From Kribbella sp. NBC_01245 (GTDB lineage Bacteria; Actinomycetota; Actinomycetes; Propionibacteriales; Kribbellaceae), in assembly GCF_036226525.1 (NCBI RefSeq), contig NZ_CP108487.1, positions 5,828,001 to 5,892,000 on the forward strand: 64,000 bases of DNA, written 5' to 3'. A program made the translations under genes and the position numbers. The first letter of the stretch is position 1. Each line of letters opens with the position of its first letter. Under the pieces are notes generated by a model that was not told the origin of the DNA, ran no database searches, and saw nothing but the letters and a program-made list of their open reading frames with translations. This document shows, one piece after another, positions 14,095 to 23,800 of the stretch.

Positions 14095-15588
14095 GTGGCG
14101 GACCACGGGAAGCACGCGAAGCACGACGAGATCGAGGCGGAAGGACCTCTGGCGCGGGTGGCACTGCGATTCACCGCGTTCACCGAGAAGTGGTTGCCGG
14201 ACGCGTTCGGTTTTGTGCTGGTCGGCACGTTCATCGTGCTGCTGTTCGGTCTGTTCACCGGTGAGCCCCTGCTGAAGCGCCCGGACGACCCGGCCGTCAG
14301 CAAGGGCATGGGCCTGGTCGACGCGTGGGGCCAGGGCTTCTGGAGCCTGATCACGTTCACCCTGCAGATGGCGATGATCATCATCGGCGGGTACGCCGTC
14401 GCCACGTCCGGCCCGGTGGCCCGGCTCATCGCGCGCCTGGCCCGCATCCCGAAGACGCCGCGCTCGGCGGTCGCGTTCGTGGCAGCCGTCGCCATGGTCG
14501 CGTCGTACCTGAACTGGGCCTTCAGTCTGATCTTCGCCGCCATCCTGGCCCGCGAGGTCGCCCGCAACGTGCCGAAGGCGGATTACCGCGCGCTCGGTGC
14601 GATGGCGTTCCTCGGGCTCGGCACGGTCTGGGCCCAGGGCCTGTCGGGCTCGGCCGCGCTCCAGGTGGCGAGTGCGAGCAGTAGCCCGGAGCCGGTGCAG
14701 GAGGTCATCCGCGAGAGCGGCAGGGTCAGCGGCTTGATCCCGTTGAGCGACACGATCTTCACCTGGCAGGCGCTGGCCGCGACGTTCCTGGTCTTCGTGG
14801 TCGGCGTCGGCATGGCCTGGCTGATGGCGCCGAGCGAGGCGAACGCCCGGACCGCGGAGCACCTCGGCATCGAGCTCCGGCCGCTCTTCGGGCGCGGATC
14901 GGCGTACAACGGCTCGGGCAAGGCCGATCCGGACAAGCCGCGGCGGCCGGGGGACTGGCTGGAGCACTCGCCCCTGTTCAGCCTGCTGATCGTGCTGCTG
15001 GGTGTGACTTACCTCATTCGGTACTTCTCCGGCAAGAACTTCTTCAGCGCGCTCGACCTCAACACGGTGAACCTGATCCTGTTCCTGCTGGCCATGTTGC
15101 TGCACTGGCGGCCGTGGCGGATGGCCCGGGCCGTGCGGGACGGAGCGCCCGCGGTGTCCGGCGTACTGCTTCAGTTCCCGCTGTACGGCGGCATCTTCGG
15201 CATGATCGCGTACACCGGCATCTCGGCCCGGCTGGCGGGGTGGCTCGTGCAGGCGTCTAACCAGTTCTTCTTCCCGCCACTGGTCGCGCTGTACTCCTGC
15301 ATCCTGGGCGTTTTCGTGCCGAGTGGTGGCAGTAAGTGGGTCATCGAGGCGCCGTACGTGCTGGACGCGGCCAACCAGTTGAAGGTCGACGCCGGCTGGA
15401 TGGTCGTCGTGTACGACCTCGGTGAGGCCAGCGCCAACCTGCTGCAGCCGTTCTGGATGTTGCCGACTCTGGCCGTCCTGGGGCTGAAGGCGCGGGACAT
15501 CATGGGCTACACGTTCACCATGTTCCTCGCCTGTTTCCCGGCCGCCTTGATCGCGGTGACCCTACTCGCACCGCACGTGACGGGTTGA
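14095..15588 (+). CDS. Short-chain fatty acid transporter (AtoE family)
   Basis: About 497 aa, polytopic, with the length and motifs of the AtoE/short-chain fatty acid transporter family: FTEKWLPDAFGFVLVGTFIV, SYLNWAFSLIFAAILAREVA, GTVWAQGLSGSAALQVAS, QFPLYGGIFGMIAYTGIS, GVFVPSGGSKWVIEAPYV and NLLQPFWMLPTLAVLGLKAR. It should import acetoacetate/butyrate-type acids. GTG at 14095 is preferred (GGGAG 6 bp upstream); GTG at 14074 is the alternative. It stands alone, divergent from padR. Confidence 0.85.
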   Translation: MADHGKHAKHDEIEAEGPLARVALRFTAFTEKWLPDAFGFVLVGTFIVLLFGLFTGEPLLKRPDDPAVSKGMGLVDAWGQGFWSLITFTLQMAMIIIGGYAVATSGPVARLIARLARIPKTPRSAVAFVAAVAMVASYLNWAFSLIFAAILAREVARNVPKADYRALGAMAFLGLGTVWAQGLSGSAALQVASASSSPEPVQEVIRESGRVSGLIPLSDTIFTWQALAATFLVFVVGVGMAWLMAPSEANARTAEHLGIELRPLFGRGSAYNGSGKADPDKPRRPGDWLEHSPLFSLLIVLLGVTYLIRYFSGKNFFSALDLNTVNLILFLLAMLLHWRPWRMARAVRDGAPAVSGVLLQFPLYGGIFGMIAYTGISARLAGWLVQASNQFFFPPLVALYSCILGVFVPSGGSKWVIEAPYVLDAANQLKVDAGWMVVVYDLGEASANLLQPFWMLPTLAVLGLKARDIMGYTFTMFLACFPAALIAVTLLAPHVTG

Positions 15589-15708
15589 TCGTGGCCACGG
15601 AGCGGAGCGGTACCATCCCGGCTGAGTGGTCGGTCAAGGACTGGGCATTACCACAGTCCCCGTACTCTGGGTCGCAATGACTTCAGCGAGATCGTCGAGG
15701 ATTGCACC

Positions 15709-17940
15709 GTGAGTGAAGGTCGTAGGAAAGCAAAGCCGGTCAAGTCGCGCGCCAAGAAACATTGGGCGGTGCGGGTGGCCGGCTGGCTGACCGCAGCATT
15801 CCTGCTCGGCGTGATCGGCGCGGCGGCCGCGTTCTTCATCGGCTACGCGACCACGCCGATCCCGGACCCGAACAAGGAATTCGAGACCAACACTTCGACG
15901 GTCAAATACGCGACCGGCGAGACGATGGGCTCCTTCTTCGAGCAGAACCGGGAGTCGGTTCCGCTCAGCGGGATTCCGCAGCACGTGCAGGCGGCCGTCA
16001 TCGCGGCCGAGGACCGTACTTTCTGGACGAACCCGGGCGTGTCACCATCCGCCATCGCGCGTGCGGCGATCAACATCGCCCGCGGCAAGCAACTCCAGGG
16101 TGGTTCGACCATCACCCAGCAGTACGTGAAGATCATGTACCTGACCCAGGAGCGGACCCTCTCCCGGAAGTACAAGGAACTTTTCATCGCGACCAAGCTC
16201 AGCCGCTCGGCCGACAAGAAGAAGATCCTCGAGGGCTACCTGAACACCATCTACTTTGGTGACGGTGCCTATGGCATCCAGGCCGCCGCGAAGACGTACT
16301 TCAGCAAGGACGTAACGGAGCTTTCAGCGAAGGAAGCCGCCTTCCTGGCCACCATCCTGAACAACCCGAGCCGATTCGACCCCTCGGATGGACCGGCCTC
16401 GCGTGACCGGGCGCTGAACCGCTATCGGTATGTGCTCGACGGCATGCTCCAGGCAGGCGTGATCAAGCAGATCCACTACAACGAGTACATCAAGAAGCTG
16501 CCGGAGTTGAAGAAGCAGCCGAAGAGCAACCGCTACAAGGGTTCTCAAGGCTTCCTCCTGCAGATGGCCAAGGAGGAACTCCAGGCTCGCGGATTCACGG
16601 CCGAGAAGATCAGCGGCGGCGGTCTCCGCGTAACGACCACCTTCAATCTCGAGCTCCAGAAGGATGCGATCAAGGCGGTCGCCGAAGAGCACCCGGAGAA
16701 GACCGACAACCTCTACATCGGTCTCGCCTCGGTGCGGCCGGGGACTGGCGAGCTGGTCGCGATGTACGGCGGTCCCGACTACCTGAAGAGCGCGCTCAAC
16801 TGGGCCCGGCTGCGAGCCCGGCCGGGATCGGCTTTCAAGCCCTTCGCGGTCGCCGCGGCGCTGCAGGACGGCAAGAACTTCGAAGAGGAGTACCAGGGCG
16901 ACAGCCCGATCGAGGTCCAGGGAGCGGAGTACGGCAACGAGTTCGGCGAGGACTACGGCGACGTCAACCTGCTGCAGGCCACGAAGAAGTCGATCAACAC
17001 CGCGTTCTACGACCTGGTCGACAACAAGATGGAAGACGGCCCGGAGAAGCTCGTCAACGCCGCCGAGGCGGCCGGTATCCCGAAGACCCCGGTGCTCGAG
17101 GTCGCCCGGAAGAACCCGGCGACCGTGCTCGGCCCCGACCCGTACGCGTCGCCCGTGGAGATGGCCAACGCCTACGCGACCTTCGCCGCCGACGGCCGGT
17201 ACGTGCCGGTGCACGTGATCAAGCAGGTTACGGATGCCAAAGGCAATATCCTCTTCAGCGCCGAGAAGGCCTACCCGGCCAAGCAGGCCTTCCCAACGGA
17301 AGTCGCGGTCCAGACCAGCTACGCCATGCAGCAGGTCGTGAAGAAGGGCGGCACCGGTACGGCCGCACGCGAGCTCGACCAGCCGGTCGCGGGCAAGACC
17401 GGCACCGCCGGTGGTGTCGCCCTGGAGCACCGCGCGGAGAACGCGAAGTGCGACGGCTGCCTGGACAACAAGGACACCCTCACCTCGTGGTGGGTCGGTT
17501 ACACCAAGCACCTGTCGACCGCGGTCGTCTATCGCGCGGGCAAGACCAAGCTGCCCAGCGGCAACGTGATCATGGGTGAGGGCGACCTCGACCCGTACGA
17601 CAAGTCCACCGAGGCGTTCTTCGGTGGAAAGTGGCCGCTGCGGACCTGGCTGGCCTTCATGGAGCCGGCGCACGAGGGCAAGGACGAGATCGAGTTCACG
17701 AAGCCGGACGGCGATCTGCCGCCGGTCGACCCGACTCCGACGCCTACCCCGACGCCCACGCCGACGCCAACCCCGACGCCCACACCGACGCCGACTCCGA
17801 CGCTCTCCCCGACGCCGACGCAGACGGACGAGACCGAGACACCGGGCTCGCCGACGCCGACGAAGACCAAGACGCCCAAACCGCCGATCACCCTTCCGAC
17901 CGGCCCACCAACGGAGACCGAACCTCCCCCGGAGGAGTAG
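15709..17940 (+). CDS. ponA: Bifunctional class A penicillin-binding protein
   Basis: 743 aa. A cytoplasmic basic stretch and one TM (~22–45) precede the GT51 transglycosylase (AAEDRTFW with catalytic Glu 101; GGSTITQQYVK). The transpeptidase motifs are SxxK at S374 (RPGSAFKPF), SxN at S428 (KSIN) and KTG at K563 (AGKTGTA). It polymerises and cross-links peptidoglycan outside the membrane. The C-terminal ~70 residues are a TP/PT-repeat tail, probably a cell-wall spacer. GTG at 15709. Syntenic with ponA1 (Rv0050). Confidence 0.95.
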   Translation: MSEGRRKAKPVKSRAKKHWAVRVAGWLTAAFLLGVIGAAAAFFIGYATTPIPDPNKEFETNTSTVKYATGETMGSFFEQNRESVPLSGIPQHVQAAVIAAEDRTFWTNPGVSPSAIARAAINIARGKQLQGGSTITQQYVKIMYLTQERTLSRKYKELFIATKLSRSADKKKILEGYLNTIYFGDGAYGIQAAAKTYFSKDVTELSAKEAAFLATILNNPSRFDPSDGPASRDRALNRYRYVLDGMLQAGVIKQIHYNEYIKKLPELKKQPKSNRYKGSQGFLLQMAKEELQARGFTAEKISGGGLRVTTTFNLELQKDAIKAVAEEHPEKTDNLYIGLASVRPGTGELVAMYGGPDYLKSALNWARLRARPGSAFKPFAVAAALQDGKNFEEEYQGDSPIEVQGAEYGNEFGEDYGDVNLLQATKKSINTAFYDLVDNKMEDGPEKLVNAAEAAGIPKTPVLEVARKNPATVLGPDPYASPVEMANAYATFAADGRYVPVHVIKQVTDAKGNILFSAEKAYPAKQAFPTEVAVQTSYAMQQVVKKGGTGTAARELDQPVAGKTGTAGGVALEHRAENAKCDGCLDNKDTLTSWWVGYTKHLSTAVVYRAGKTKLPSGNVIMGEGDLDPYDKSTEAFFGGKWPLRTWLAFMEPAHEGKDEIEFTKPDGDLPPVDPTPTPTPTPTPTPTPTPTPTPTPTLSPTPTQTDETETPGSPTPTKTKTPKPPITLPTGPPTETEPPPEE

Positions 17941-17995
17941 TCCCGATGACCGATAAACCAGGGTGGGGCGGCGGTCGAACGGGTTTTGCGGCACG

Positions 17996-19459
17996 ATGGG
18001 TGCCGTGCCACCACTGACCACGCCTGCCAAGACGGTTGTTTCGTCCGTTCATGAGCGCGACGCCGAGCAAGAGGCGCCGACCCAGGCCGATCCGTCGGTG
18101 GCCGGGCTGAGCGTCGGTCTCGGCGGTCCCGCCGGGCGATTCGGCCGCTTCGGGCGATCATGGTGGACGCCGCTGCGGATCGCGCTCGCCGTCTGCACGA
18201 TCACGTTCGGTCTCGGGGTGCTGCAGAAGGCGCCCTGTATCGACGCGGGCTGGGACCGGCAGAACTGGCGGCCCTTCAAGGCGATGTGCTACTCCGACAT
18301 CGGCTACCTCTACCAGGAGCGCGGGTTTGCCGTCGGCAACAAGCCGTTCCTCGACACCGGGCCCTACCCGGTGCTGGAGTATCCGGTGCTCACCGGCGCC
18401 TTCATGCAGGTCGCCGCCGAGCTCACCTGGCTGGTCACCGGCGACCCGAAGAACGACACCAACGACAAGCAGAAGCGCGATACCGCGGGCGTGTTCTTCG
18501 TGGTCAACATCGCGCTGCTGTTCGCGTGCGCGCTGATCCTGGTCGGGCTGACCGTGGCGACCGCGCGTGGCGTGGCCAGACGAGCAGGCGCGCCCCGGGG
18601 ACAGCCCCTCGATGCCCTGTACGTCGCTGCCGCCCCCGCGCTGGCCGTGACGTCGACGATCAACTGGGACCTCTTCGCGGTGGCCCTCACGGCGGGCGCG
18701 ATGTGGGCCTGGGCGAAGGGGAAGCCGATCTGGTTCGGCGTCCTGCTCGGTCTGGGTACCGCCGCGAAGTTCTACCCGTTCCTACTGCTCGGGCCGCTGC
18801 TCATCCTGTGTCTGCGCTCCCGCAAGCTCAACGCGTGGGTCCAGGCGACACTGGCCGCCGTCGTCGCCTGGGGCGTCGTGAACGCGCCGATCTACCTGCT
18901 GGCGAAGGCCGAGTGGATGTCCTTCTGGACGTTCAACGACGAGCGCAAGAGCGACTACGGCTCAATCTGGTACGTGCTCAAGCTGGCCGAGCGTGAGGTC
19001 GCTGACGTCAACCAGCTCAGCATGGTCATCTTCGCCGGGATGTGCGTCTCGATCTGCATCCTGGGCTTTATGGCGCCACAGCGGCCGCGGTTCGCCCAGC
19101 TGGCCCTGCTGACCATTGCGGCGTTCCTGCTCGTCAACAAGGTCTACTCCCCGCAGTACGTGCTGTGGCTGCTGCCGCTGGTCGCACTGGCTCGGCCGCG
19201 TCTGCGCGACTGGTTGATCTGGCAAGCCTGTGAGGTCTTCTACTGGGCGATGGTCTGGTTGCACCTCGCAGGGTTCCTAGCGCCTGGACAAAGCGAGAAC
19301 CCGGACAAGATCTACTGGTTCTCCGTGATCGTCCGACTGGCCGGGACCATGTGGCTGATGCTCGTAGTGACCAGGGACATCCTGCAGCCGGAGCACGACC
19401 CAGTACGGCGCGGAGGCCTCGTCGACGACCCAGGTGGCGGTGTACTCGTTCGTGCATGA
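17996..19459 (+). CDS. GT87/DUF2029-type polyprenol-phosphate mannosyltransferase-like membrane protein
   Basis: About 487 aa with ten or so membrane segments. WTPLRIALAVCTITFGLGVL opens the first TM; CYSDIGYLYQERGF carries the acidic first-loop motif of GT-C enzymes, and GLGTAAKFYPFLLLGPLL is typical of DUF2029/GT87. Homologue by position of Rv0051. It probably transfers mannose from a polyprenyl-phosphate donor to a cell-envelope acceptor. ATG at 17996 is chosen; no clear Shine-Dalgarno, so the start is uncertain. It overlaps the next gene. Confidence 0.75.
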   Translation: MGAVPPLTTPAKTVVSSVHERDAEQEAPTQADPSVAGLSVGLGGPAGRFGRFGRSWWTPLRIALAVCTITFGLGVLQKAPCIDAGWDRQNWRPFKAMCYSDIGYLYQERGFAVGNKPFLDTGPYPVLEYPVLTGAFMQVAAELTWLVTGDPKNDTNDKQKRDTAGVFFVVNIALLFACALILVGLTVATARGVARRAGAPRGQPLDALYVAAAPALAVTSTINWDLFAVALTAGAMWAWAKGKPIWFGVLLGLGTAAKFYPFLLLGPLLILCLRSRKLNAWVQATLAAVVAWGVVNAPIYLLAKAEWMSFWTFNDERKSDYGSIWYVLKLAEREVADVNQLSMVIFAGMCVSICILGFMAPQRPRFAQLALLTIAAFLLVNKVYSPQYVLWLLPLVALARPRLRDWLIWQACEVFYWAMVWLHLAGFLAPGQSENPDKIYWFSVIVRLAGTMWLMLVVTRDILQPEHDPVRRGGLVDDPGGGVLVRA

Positions 19460-20681
19460 CGAGCCGACCGGGCCACGGGGGGACACGGGGAACGGCATAC
19501 GACGGGGGACAGCGCGTAGGGCGGCAAGACGGTCCAAGCGCGGCCTGCTGAGTTGGTGGCAGGACATCCGGCCAGAGCTGGTCGTCCGGGAAACGCTCGC
19601 GTGGTGGCTCATCACCCGCGTCGGCATCTTCCTGATCTCGATCTCGGCTCCACTGCTCTACAACCGCGACGAGAACTACCCGAGCGTCTGGCGTGCCTGG
19701 ATGCAATGGGACGTCTGGCACTTCAAGGCCATCGCGGAGTACGGCTACGCCAACGGTGAACCCAGTGGGGCACCACTGGCCGCGTTCTTCCCGGGACTGC
19801 CGGTGCTGATGCGAGCAGTCGGCTGGACCGGTATCGGCCCGGTCGCCGGCGGAATCGTCGTCTCGCTGGTCGCAAGCGCTGTCGCGGGTGTAGCGATCGC
19901 CCGGCTCGCTCAGCACGAGTTCAGCCGGTACGGCGAGAAGATCGGGCCGACCGCCGCCCTCGTCTGGTTCACCGCCCCGGTGGCGGTCTTTCTGGCCGCT
20001 CCGTACACCGAGGCCCTCTTCTGCGCCCTGGCCTTCCCCGGCTGGCTGGCCGCGCGGCAGGGCCGGTGGGCGCGGGCGGCGGTACTGGTCGCACTGGCCT
20101 GCACTGTCCGGGTCTCGGGCGTATTCCTCGCCGCGGCCCTGGTGGTCGAGTTCCTGACCTCGCGGAAGCGGGAGTGGCACTCGGCGCCCTGGCTGCTTCT
20201 GCCCGCACTGCCGGTCATCGGGTTCATGGCGTATCTACGCGGTATCCACGGCACCTGGTTCGCCTGGCAGGACGCGCAGGAGAAGGGTTGGGCCCGGGAG
20301 TTCACGATGCCGTGGACCGCTCTCGACCACACGATCGAAGCCGCGACCACAGGCTTCTTCGCCGCGGCCCGGAGCGACTGGACCTGGATGTTCCGGGCGG
20401 AGCTCGTCACGCTGCTGGTCGGACTGGCCCTGCTCGGCTGGTTGCTCTGGCGCCGCTCGTGGGGCGAGGCCGTCTGGATCGTCGCGACCCTCGGCGGGTT
20501 CGCCACGTCGTACTGGTTCTTCTCGCTGACCCGGGCCACGTTGTTGTGGTGGCCGCTGTGGATCGGCCTGGCCGTCCTGATCCACCGACGACCCTGGCTG
20601 GGCCGGATCTACCTCGGCCTGGCCATACCCCTCGCCGTACTCTGGGCCTCCGCGTTTTTCACCGGTCGCTGGGCCGGCTAG
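19434..20681 (+). CDS. Mannosyltransferase (PIG-V-like) membrane protein
   Basis: About 415 aa, polytopic. Motifs of the PIG-V/GPI-mannosyltransferase-II-like family: WMQWDVWHFKAIAEYGYANG (WD…H luminal motif), AAFFPGLPVLMRAVG, TAPVAVFLAAPYTEALFCAL and SFFTGRWAG at the end. Probably a polyprenyl-P-mannose-dependent enzyme paired with the preceding GT87 protein, whose 3′ end it overlaps. Several GTG codons (19434, 19440, 19452) could be the start; none has a strong ribosome site. Confidence 0.72.
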   Translation: MAVYSFVHDEPTGPRGDTGNGIRRGTARRAARRSKRGLLSWWQDIRPELVVRETLAWWLITRVGIFLISISAPLLYNRDENYPSVWRAWMQWDVWHFKAIAEYGYANGEPSGAPLAAFFPGLPVLMRAVGWTGIGPVAGGIVVSLVASAVAGVAIARLAQHEFSRYGEKIGPTAALVWFTAPVAVFLAAPYTEALFCALAFPGWLAARQGRWARAAVLVALACTVRVSGVFLAAALVVEFLTSRKREWHSAPWLLLPALPVIGFMAYLRGIHGTWFAWQDAQEKGWAREFTMPWTALDHTIEAATTGFFAAARSDWTWMFRAELVTLLVGLALLGWLLWRRSWGEAVWIVATLGGFATSYWFFSLTRATLLWWPLWIGLAVLIHRRPWLGRIYLGLAIPLAVLWASAFFTGRWAG

Positions 20682-20751
20682 CGCGGGCTGAAAAGAAAGT
20701 TTGAAATCGGAGGCAACCCACTCCGGCGAACCCACGTCTGTCTGGGTGGAT

Positions 20752-20782
20752 GGGGTGGCGGTCGGGCGGGACCGGCCACCCC
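20752..20782. terminator. Bidirectional terminator between convergent genes
   Basis: GGGGTGGCGGTC pairs with GACCGGCCACCCC (one bulge) around a 7-bp loop. It lies between the mannosyltransferase stop (20681) and the convergent GH92 stop (20849). The rest of the gap shows nothing else. Confidence 0.65.
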
Positions 20783-20848
20783 TTCCTCACTTCCGGGCGT
20801 CCGGGAGAACCGCTCTGGGGCCGGCTCTCCCGTACGCCCGATCTTTAG

Positions 20849-23800
20849 TTACCCGAAGTTCCGGTCAATCGACTGCGAAGGCGTGGGCTCCGGCCGTGCC
20901 TCCAGGACCTTCTCGGACGGGTGCGTGCCGGCCTGGACGCCCTTCAGCGTGCCGAGCAGTTCGACCTCGGCGAGCGTCACTCCGGTCTCACCCGCGGCCG
21001 GCGTGAGCACCAGCCGGTACTGCGTGAACGCCTTCGGCGCGGCCACCGCGAACGAGCGGGTGTAGTTGGCGAACGCCCACTTCTCACCCGAGCGCTTGTC
21101 CACGTCGGTCCAGCTCGTGCCGTCGTTCGACCCCTGCAGAGTCCAGCCCGCCGGCGGTGCACCGGTCAAGCCGTTCGTCAGGGTGTACATCGCGACCGGA
21201 CGACCCTGGGCCAGCTTGACGTCGATCGTCGGCGCGGAACCGGTCAGCGTGACCTCGGTCTTCGAGTCGTTGTCGACCAGCTTGGCGACGTCCCCGGCGG
21301 CACTGGTGACGACGGCTCCGGTGTCGGTGGTGGAGTCGTGCCAGGTCATCGGGTCCTCGCCCGGCTTGGTGATCGACGGCGGCGCGTCCTGGCGGCCCGT
21401 ACCCCAGGAGCTGGGCGTCGAGGTCATGTCGAAGTCGATCCGGCCGCCCTTGGCGAGCAGGTCGTGCGGCAGCGCGGTGGAGGTCCACTTCTTGCCGTTG
21501 ACCTGGACACCATTGACGTACACGTTGGTCTTGCTGTTCTTCGGGGCGTTGATGACCAGCGTCTTGCCGCCGCCGAGCTTCAGCGTCGCCTTGGTGAACA
21601 GCGGCGAGCCGATCGCGTACGACGGGCTGCCGACCTGCAGCGGGTAGAACCCGAGCATGCTGAACAGGTACCACGCGGACATCTCACCGTTGTCCTCGTC
21701 GCCCGGGTAGCCCTGGCCGATCTCGGAACCCAGGTAGAGCCGGTCCAGCACCTCACGGACCTTCTCCTGCGTCTTCGACGGCTGACCGGCGAAGTTGTAC
21801 ATGTACGGGATGTGGTGCGACGGCTGGTTGCTGTGGCCGTACTGGCCCATGCGAACGTCCCGCGCCTCGAGCATCTCGTGGATCGTGCCGCCGTAGTGAC
21901 CGGGGAACGTCGCCGTCTCGGGTGTCGCGAAGAACTCGTCCAGCTTCTTCGCCAGACCCTCACGGCCGCCGTACACCGCAGCCAGGCCGGCACCGTCTTG
22001 CGGAGCCGAGAAGGCCATGTTCCAGGCGTTGGTCTCGGTGAAGTCGCCACCCCAGTCGCGCGGGTCGAACGTGCTCGGCGACTCGCGCCAGACTCCGACG
22101 GCGTCCTTGCCCTGGAAGAAGTTCACGGCCGGGTCGAACAGGCCGACGTAGTTCCGGGCCCGGTTCAGGTAGTACTTGTAGTTGTCCAGGTACTCCTGCT
22201 TGCGCGGGTCGTTCTTCGTCGCCTTGTCGTACAGCGCCTTCGACATGTTCGCGATGCCGTAGTCGTTGACGTAACCGTCCATCGACCAGCTGAAGCCCTC
22301 CGACGTGGAGGTGGCGGTGTAACCGAGGAACGGCGACAGGTTCAGGCCCTTGCGTCCGACGTTGTCCGTCGGGGGACGGGCTGCCGCGTTCTTCAGCGAA
22401 GCGTCGTACGCCGCCTGGACGTCGAGACCCGGCACGCCCTTCAGGTACGCGTCGGCGAAGGCCACGTCCGAGCTGGTGCCGACCATCAGGTTGGCGTAGC
22501 CCGGCGAGGACCAGCGCGAGATCCAGCCGCCATCCTTGTACTGCTGGACGAATCCGTTCACGAGCTCGGTGGCGGTCTCAGGCGCGAACAGCGAGTACGC
22601 CGGCCAGACCGTTCGGTAGGTGTCCCAGAAGCCGTTGTTGACGTACATCTTGCCGGGCACGATCTTCGACCCGGTCTCGGTCGGAGTATCCGTGCCGACC
22701 TTGGGCGAGACCGGCGAGGCGTACGTGTAGACGGGCTTGTCGACCGTGCCAGTGTTCTCGAAACCACTGTTCGGGTAGAGGAACAGCCGGTAGAGGTTCG
22801 AGTAGAGCGTGGTCAGCTGGTCCGCGCTCGCGCCCTCGACCTCGATGATGCCGAGCCGCTTGTCCCAGGCCTGCTGCGCGGCCGTCTTGACCTTGTCGAA
22901 CGTGGTGCCGACGACCTCCTGCTCCAGGTTCTTTTTGGCCTGGGCGGTGCCGATCAGCGAGGTCGCCATGCGCAGGTGGACCTGCTTGACCGACGGGGCG
23001 AACTTGAGGAAGCCACCGACGTTCGCGCCGCCGCCATTCGTGAGCTTGCCGCTCGACGCGACGGGCTGGTCGACGACGCCGTACACGAAGAGCCGGCCGG
23101 CTCCGGTGGACAGGCCGCTCTTGACGTCGCTGTACCCGGTTACGACGCCGGTGGCCGGGTCGAGGGTCAGACCGCCTTCGTTGCTGACGTTGTCGAAGAC
23201 CAGCGAACCGTTGCCCTGGGCAAACGAAAAACGCAGGATCGCGGCGTGGTCGGTGGGTGCGAGCTCGACCTTGTTGCCGTTGTCGAAGTCGACGCCGTAG
23301 TAGTACGGCTTGGCGATCTCGTTCTCGTGGCTGAAGGACCAGGCCCGGGCCGCGCGGTTCGCGGTCGGCGCGTCCGCGATCGACGGCATCACCTGGAACG
23401 TCTGCCGATCGCCCATCCACGGGCTCGGTTCATGGCTGATCGAGAACGCCTGGAGCTCCGGGCGGTTCTGCTCGTTGTTGGCCTTCGCGTACTCGTAGAG
23501 CCAGGAGCGCGAACCGGCGTTCGTGACCGGCGTCCAGAAGTTGAAGCCGTGCGGTACGGCGGTCGCCGGGAAGTTGTTGCCCCGGGAGAAGCCGCCGGTG
23601 GAGTTCGTACCGCGGGTGGTGATGGCCAGGTCCGACGGGTGCTTGGCAGCCGCCGTGGTGGCCGCGGTGGTGTCGGCGGCGGCGTTCGCGACCGAGCTGA
23701 TCGCGATGTCGTCGATCCAGCCGCGGAAGTCCGCCGGGCCGGTCGGCTTGTCGTAGCCGACGAGCACGCTCTCGATCGTCTTACCCGCGGCAACCTTGCC

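Noticed and set aside
17728..17820. Minisatellite repeat as an independent element
   Set aside because: It is the coding sequence of the Thr-Pro tail of the penicillin-binding protein.
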